Assembly: GCA_025058005.1 (NCBI GenBank)
Contig: JANXDN010000010.1
Span: 1-8,315 of the forward strand
Direction: 5' to 3'
From: Candidatus Aenigmatarchaeota archaeon
GTDB lineage: Archaea > Aenigmatarchaeota > Aenigmatarchaeia > CG10238-14
DNA: 8,315 bases
The position numbers and the translations under genes are program-made. Below the pieces are notes generated by a model. The model had not been told where the DNA came from, ran no database searches, and saw only the letters and a program-made list of their open reading frames with translations. This document shows positions 5,080 to 8,315 of this stretch, piece after piece; within the stretch, counting starts at the first letter, position 1, and each line of letters begins with the position of its first letter.

Positions 5080-6000
5080 ATGGTGTTTCTCTTTTACCAA
5101 ACATTGAAAATATTTAAAATGAGAAAATTTATAAAGGTTTTTATGAGTAATTTTCTCATAGTTGAACTAGCCGTTCTTGCTTTTTACATATCTTGTTTAG
5201 CTTACATAATTAAAAAGGATAAAAAAATGATTTTTTTCTTTTTATCGACAACTGTTTATGCTATAATTTTTGAAAACTTGAATATTTTACTTTCATTCGG
5301 AAAAGAGGGGAGCTATTATTATAACAAAAATTTTAAACTATTTTTCTTTGAGGTGCCATTTTTTGTAGTTTTTGCTTGGAGTATAATAATGTATACAAGT
5401 TTGAAAATGGCAAAAGCTTTGAAAATTGTTGAAAAATCCTTACCCTTCATTGCATCTTTGCTAGTACTTTTAATAGATTTGGCGATAGATGTTGTAGCAA
5501 TAAGATTAGGGTATTGGGTGTGGGTTGGTTATAGATTTGATGAAGGCTATTTTGGCGTGCCTGCAAATAATTTTATAGGTTGGTTACTAGTTTCCTTCTC
5601 ATTCTTTTATCTTGACAAAAAAATAAAAGTAAAAACAAACTGGCTAAAGTATGTATTGTTGCCGGTTATTTCATACTTAATGTTTTTAGCAATGTTTATG
5701 CCATTGATAGCTTTGGATAGTGTTCTCCTATTAGACAAAATGCAAGAATTTTTTGTGTTTATTGTAATATTTGTTGTATTTATTTTCTCAATCAAAATTG
5801 GAGAAAGAAAAGATAAAGTAGATGGGTTTATATATGCGATGAGATTTGTATTTTATTTATTTGGTATTTACTTTATTATAGCCGAAAAAATGTATGTAGA
5901 AAATATTTTATTGCTTTTAACATCTATTATGTTTATGCTGATAGAGATTGCGCTAATAATAGGTGAAAAGTGTGTACTTGCAAGAGAAAATTTTGAATGA
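5080..6000 (+). CDS. CruF/DUF422-like carotenoid-biosynthesis membrane protein
   Basis: Polytopic membrane protein of up to 306 residues with about eight or nine hydrophobic segments (about 24-44, 49-72, 88-108, 121-143, 163-178, 187-212, 221-240, 247-268 and 273-295). It carries family-like motifs: FEVPFFVVFAWSIIMYTSLKMA at 90-111, then LIDLAIDVVAIRLGYWVW at 131-148 and GYFGVPANNFIGW at 156-168. Members include the haloarchaeal bisanhydrobacterioruberin hydratase CruF, which hydrates carotenoid ends; no other carotenoid gene is seen here, so the substrate is uncertain. The start is uncertain: ATGs at 5119 and 5143 are also in frame, and a TATTTAAAA at 5111-5119 would suit leaderless initiation at 5143, removing a basic 21-residue extension. 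Its last 38 bases overlap the ArgRS frame; their translation is probably coupled. Confidence 0.75.
   Translation: MVFLFYQTLKIFKMRKFIKVFMSNFLIVELAVLAFYISCLAYIIKKDKKMIFFFLSTTVYAIIFENLNILLSFGKEGSYYYNKNFKLFFFEVPFFVVFAWSIIMYTSLKMAKALKIVEKSLPFIASLLVLLIDLAIDVVAIRLGYWVWVGYRFDEGYFGVPANNFIGWLLVSFSFFYLDKKIKVKTNWLKYVLLPVISYLMFLAMFMPLIALDSVLLLDKMQEFFVFIVIFVVFIFSIKIGERKDKVDGFIYAMRFVFYLFGIYFIIAEKMYVENILLLLTSIMFMLIEIALIIGEKCVLARENFE
5961..5966 (+). promoter_or_regulatory. Shine-Dalgarno site AGGTGA deciding the ArgRS start
   Basis: AGGTGA inside the membrane-protein gene. The GTG at 5963 lies within this site and so is an unlikely start; the GTG at 5972 has a 5-nt spacer and the TTG at 5978 an 11-nt spacer, so GTG 5972 is preferred. 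Confidence 0.6.
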
Positions 6001-7687
6001 GATTTGCAAAGAGTTAAAAAAAATTGATTTTTTGAAAGAAAGGAAAGTTGAAAAATTCATAGAAAAACCGCCAAGGGAAGATTATGGAGATTATGCATGT
6101 AACATTGCATTCTCTTTGTCCAAGGAAATGAAAAAGTCGCCTATGGATATAGCAGAAGATATAGCCAAAAAATTAAAGCCAATAAAATTTGTAGAAAAGG
6201 TTGAAGTTAAAAATGGTTATGTAAACTTTTTTTTGAATTACAAGCTGATATCGACGTATGTTTTAAATGAAGTCAAAAAAATGAAAAAAGGTTATGGAAA
6301 GTCGAACTTTGGTAGAGGTAAAAGAGTTATGATAGAATTTTCTCAACCAAATCCAGTTCACCCTATGCATATAGGTCACGCAAGAACAACTTTTCTAGGC
6401 GATGTTCTCGCAAATATATTTGCTTTCAGTGGATTTAAGGTGATAAGGGCCAATTATATGAATGATGTTGGTTTACAAGTGGCAAAACTAGTAACTGCAT
6501 ATAAATTGTGGGGAAATAATCAAAAACCACAAGGTAAAGCTGATATGTGGCTTTGGGAATATTATGTAAAATTTCATGAAGAAGAAAAAATTAACAAAGA
6601 TTTGGAAAGTAAAGCAAGGGAGATGTTAAGAAAGTTTGAGTTGCTTAAAGATAAAGAAACTGTGGAATTGTGGAAAAAAGTTGTGAATTGGTGTATAGAC
6701 GGATTTAAAGAAACTTATAGAAATATTGATGTGAAGTTTGATGTATATTTTTATGAAAGTGATTTCAGAGAAAAAGGGAAAGAATTGGTTAAAAAAGCTT
6801 TAAATAAGGGTATAGCATTTGAATCTGATGGCGCTATTGTTGCGAACTTGGAAAATTTTGGTTTACCAAACATAGTTTTGCTAAGATCAGATGGTACTGG
6901 TTTATATCAAACTAGTGACTTGGGATTAACCGTTTACAAATTTAAAAAATACAAGTTGGACGAATCTATTTGGGTTGTTTCATCTCAACAAAATCTTTAT
7001 TTCAAACAACTTTTCAAAATATTAGAAATTTTGGGTTTCAAATGGGTGAAAAACTGCCACCATTTGTCTTTTGAGCATGTAGTTCTTCAAGAGGGAAAAA
7101 TGTCTTCTAGAGAAGGAAGGGCTATAATGATAGACGAAGTTGTGGAAAAATTAAATAATTTAGCTTTAGACGAAGTTAACAAAAGAAATGTTTGTCTTAA
7201 TGAAAAAACTAAAATGAATATAGCAAAACAGATAGGTATTAGTGCATTGAGATATTGGATTTTAAAAGTTGACACAAATAATATGATAACTTTTGATTGG
7301 AAGCAAATGTTAAATTTTGATGGAAACACAGGTCCTTATATTCAATACGCATACACTAGATGTAACGGCATTTTAAAAAAATCTGGTGAAAAATTTGAAA
7401 AATTCAAAATAATAGAAATTTTACCTGTTGAAAAAAAATTAATAAAAAAAATAATGGAATTTCCTGAAGTTGTTGCTAAAGCTTGTAATGATATGAAACC
7501 TAACTATATTTGCAATTATGTTTATGAGCTTTCTTCAATTTTCACAGAATTTTATCATTCATGTCCAGTATTAAAAGCTGAAAATCAAGATGTGAAAAAG
7601 TTTAGACTAAATCTTGTTTTATCTACAAAAATAGTTATAGAAAATTGTTTAAAATTATTGGGGATGAAAACAGTAGAAATAATGTAA
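5972..7687 (+). CDS. argS: Arginyl-tRNA synthetase
   Basis: 571 residues from the preferred GTG start (574 from GTG 5963). Class I aminoacyl-tRNA synthetase that charges tRNA-Arg. Domains in order: an N-terminal Add-1 domain that reads the tRNA D-loop (about 1-95, including EDYGDYACNIAF); the Rossmann catalytic core with NPVHPMHIGHA, its HIGH motif at 133-136; and the SDGTGLYQTSDLG stretch at 306-318. The KMSS motif lies at 376-379 in EGKMSSREG, followed by the helical anticodon-binding domain with FDGNTGPYIQYAYTR (449-463) and a C-terminal YELSSIFTEFYHSCPVL to LLGMKTVEIM. It appears complete. It overlaps the membrane-protein gene by 29 nt and has its own Shine-Dalgarno site there, so it is probably cotranscribed with that unrelated gene. 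Confidence 0.96.
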   Translation: MYLQEKILNEICKELKKIDFLKERKVEKFIEKPPREDYGDYACNIAFSLSKEMKKSPMDIAEDIAKKLKPIKFVEKVEVKNGYVNFFLNYKLISTYVLNEVKKMKKGYGKSNFGRGKRVMIEFSQPNPVHPMHIGHARTTFLGDVLANIFAFSGFKVIRANYMNDVGLQVAKLVTAYKLWGNNQKPQGKADMWLWEYYVKFHEEEKINKDLESKAREMLRKFELLKDKETVELWKKVVNWCIDGFKETYRNIDVKFDVYFYESDFREKGKELVKKALNKGIAFESDGAIVANLENFGLPNIVLLRSDGTGLYQTSDLGLTVYKFKKYKLDESIWVVSSQQNLYFKQLFKILEILGFKWVKNCHHLSFEHVVLQEGKMSSREGRAIMIDEVVEKLNNLALDEVNKRNVCLNEKTKMNIAKQIGISALRYWILKVDTNNMITFDWKQMLNFDGNTGPYIQYAYTRCNGILKKSGEKFEKFKIIEILPVEKKLIKKIMEFPEVVAKACNDMKPNYICNYVYELSSIFTEFYHSCPVLKAENQDVKKFRLNLVLSTKIVIENCLKLLGMKTVEIM

Positions 7688-7708
7688 TTTGTTTTAATGC
7701 TTTAAATG

Positions 7709-7897
7709 CTACATTATCATGGGATTTGGTTCTATAAAAATTTTTTTACATTTTAAACATTCATAAGTTGTTGGGAATGCGCCATTAATAACTTTCAATT
7801 TTGAAAAACCACAATAGATACAATCTGTTGAGATATATTTTAGGGAGACGCCAAAATTTTCGGTAAACCCCTTGGGTTTTGTCTCCCTTGATTTCAT
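7709..7897 (-). CDS. Small zinc-ribbon protein
   Basis: 62 residues with knuckles C26-IY-C29 and C47-LK-C50. The loop between them (GFSKLKVINGAFPTTYE) and the short strands are typical of a rubredoxin-like/zinc-ribbon fold. The N-terminus is basic (MKSRETKPKG). No specific family is recognised. It converges on argS, with only 21 bp between the two stops and no obvious hairpin terminator. The start at 7897 is supported by a TATA-like TTTAAAAAG (about 7921-7930, minus) some 25-30 bp upstream, implying a leaderless transcript. Confidence 0.65.
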   Translation of the reverse strand: MKSRETKPKGFTENFGVSLKYISTDCIYCGFSKLKVINGAFPTTYECLKCKKIFIEPNPMIM

Positions 7898-7920
7898 AAT
7901 TACTAATAAAACTTTAAACT

Positions 7921-7930
7921 TTTTAAAAAA
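7921..7930 (-). promoter_or_regulatory. TATA-like box for the small zinc-ribbon gene
   Basis: An AT-rich element read as TTTAAAAAG on the minus strand, preceded by a purine/T-rich stretch. Its distance of about 25-30 bp to the ATG at 7897 fits a leaderless archaeal promoter. Confidence 0.35.
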
Positions 7931-7997
7931 ATCCTAAAATTAAGATATTGTTACTATTTTATATTGAAACCTCAAACAAAAATAATTATTGCACATC

Positions 7998-8039
7998 ATT
8001 ATAATAAAATTTATAATATTTTAATTCAAATTATAATTT
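7998..8039 (+). promoter_or_regulatory. Promoter and possible operator of the ArsR-like regulator
   Basis: TTTATAAT at 8010-8017 is a TATA-like box about 26 bp before the ATG at 8040, predicting a leaderless mRNA. It forms one arm of an inverted repeat (ATTATAA 7998-8004, TTATAAT 8011-8017). A 12-bp perfect palindrome, AAATTATAATTT (8028-8039), ends directly at the start codon. A repressor bound at either would cover the promoter or start point, so autoregulation is plausible. Such AT-only palindromes also arise easily by chance in this background. Confidence 0.35.
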
Positions 8040-8315
8040 ATGCAGTTTTTAGTCGAAGAAGATAGAGATGGTCAGAGAGTTTATGAAACCAAAATATTGA
8101 TCAACCCAAAATCTTTATCCTGTTTCTCAAATGATTTATGCTTTAAAATTATAAAAGAAATTGCAAAATCTCCTGCCTGTACTATGGACATAGCAAGAAA
8201 ATTAAAACAACACGAACAAAAAATATATTATCATGTTAGGAAACTTGAAAAGTTTGGTATAATAAAAATAGATAGTTTGGAAGAAAGGGTTGGTGCAACA
8301 GCAAAAATATATTCT
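8040..8315 (+). CDS. ArsR-like winged-helix transcription regulator, N-terminal part (runs off the right edge)
   Basis: 92 codons are visible from the ATG at 8040 with no stop before the edge. Residues 35-78 form a winged helix-turn-helix: FKIIKEIAKSPACTMDIARKL (helices 1-2), then a recognition helix QKIYYHVRKLEKFGIIKI, the pattern of archaeal ArsR/HTH_20 regulators. Residues 1-30 form a short strand-rich lead-in, and after the wing the sequence begins a linker (ERVGATAKIYS), so a further domain may follow. No metal-binding Cys pair of the classic ArsR type is visible in this part. The ligand and targets cannot be inferred. Confidence 0.75.
   Translation, partial: MQFLVEEDRDGQRVYETKILINPKSLSCFSNDLCFKIIKEIAKSPACTMDIARKLKQHEQKIYYHVRKLEKFGIIKIDSLEERVGATAKIYS

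Noticed and set aside
5607..5795. Minus-strand frame inside the membrane-protein gene
   Set aside because: Asn/Ile/Thr-rich shadow of hydrophobic codons, without start signals.
7087..7329. Minus-strand frame inside argS
   Set aside because: Antisense shadow over the KMSS region of an intact synthetase.
7898..8039. Search for a tRNA or structured RNA in the gap before the regulator
   Set aside because: The gap is almost entirely A/T, with no cloverleaf, GC-rich stem or box C/D pattern; it holds only promoter-like elements.

Overview
The window looks like a piece of an AT-rich archaeal chromosome. Dph2 (diphthamide), deoxyhypusine synthase and a DRG-type TGS GTPase are archaeal/eukaryotic proteins. 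First genes of transcription units tend to have a TATA-like box about 25-30 bp before the ATG and almost no leader, while several downstream or internal genes have AGGTGA or GGAGGT Shine-Dalgarno sites. Gene packing is tight, with 4-nt overlaps and several very small zinc proteins. A reduced-genome (DPANN-like) archaeon is possible, but there is no rRNA or other lineage marker here, so that remains inference.

Layout. Positions 1-329, minus strand: the start of an unrecognised gene running off the left edge, and before it a 37-codon ORF that carries an exact 30-bp copy of part of that gene and overlaps the 3' end of dph2. Positions 310-1179, minus: dph2, with a short C-terminus. Positions 1215-1652, plus: a SWIM zinc-finger mini-protein and a zinc-ribbon mini-protein, apparently cotranscribed and divergent from dph2. 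Positions 1655-1699, minus: a possible 14-residue lysine-rich peptide gene. Positions 1804-2625, plus: a DRG-like GTPase with TGS domain. Positions 2666-3076, plus: a Nudix-fold protein with a damaged Nudix box. Positions 3073-5030, minus: deoxyhypusine synthase followed, with an ATGA overlap, by a PLP fold-III decarboxylase. Positions 5080-7687, plus: a CruF/DUF422-like membrane protein overlapping arginyl-tRNA synthetase. Positions 7709-7897, minus: another zinc-ribbon mini-protein. Positions 8040-8315, plus: the start of an ArsR-like winged-helix regulator, cut by the right edge.

Functional themes. Much of the window serves translation: diphthamide on aEF2 (Dph2), hypusine on aIF5A (DHS), a ribosome-associated type of GTPase, and ArgRS. 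The DHS-decarboxylase pair suggests local coupling of polyamine formation to hypusination. The least explained parts are the left-edge duplication beside the shortened dph2, the lone SWIM/zinc-ribbon pair, the 14-residue basic peptide, and two enzyme-fold proteins (Nudix, DRG) whose signature motifs are eroded. I saw no rRNA, tRNA, CRISPR array, transposase or phage gene.
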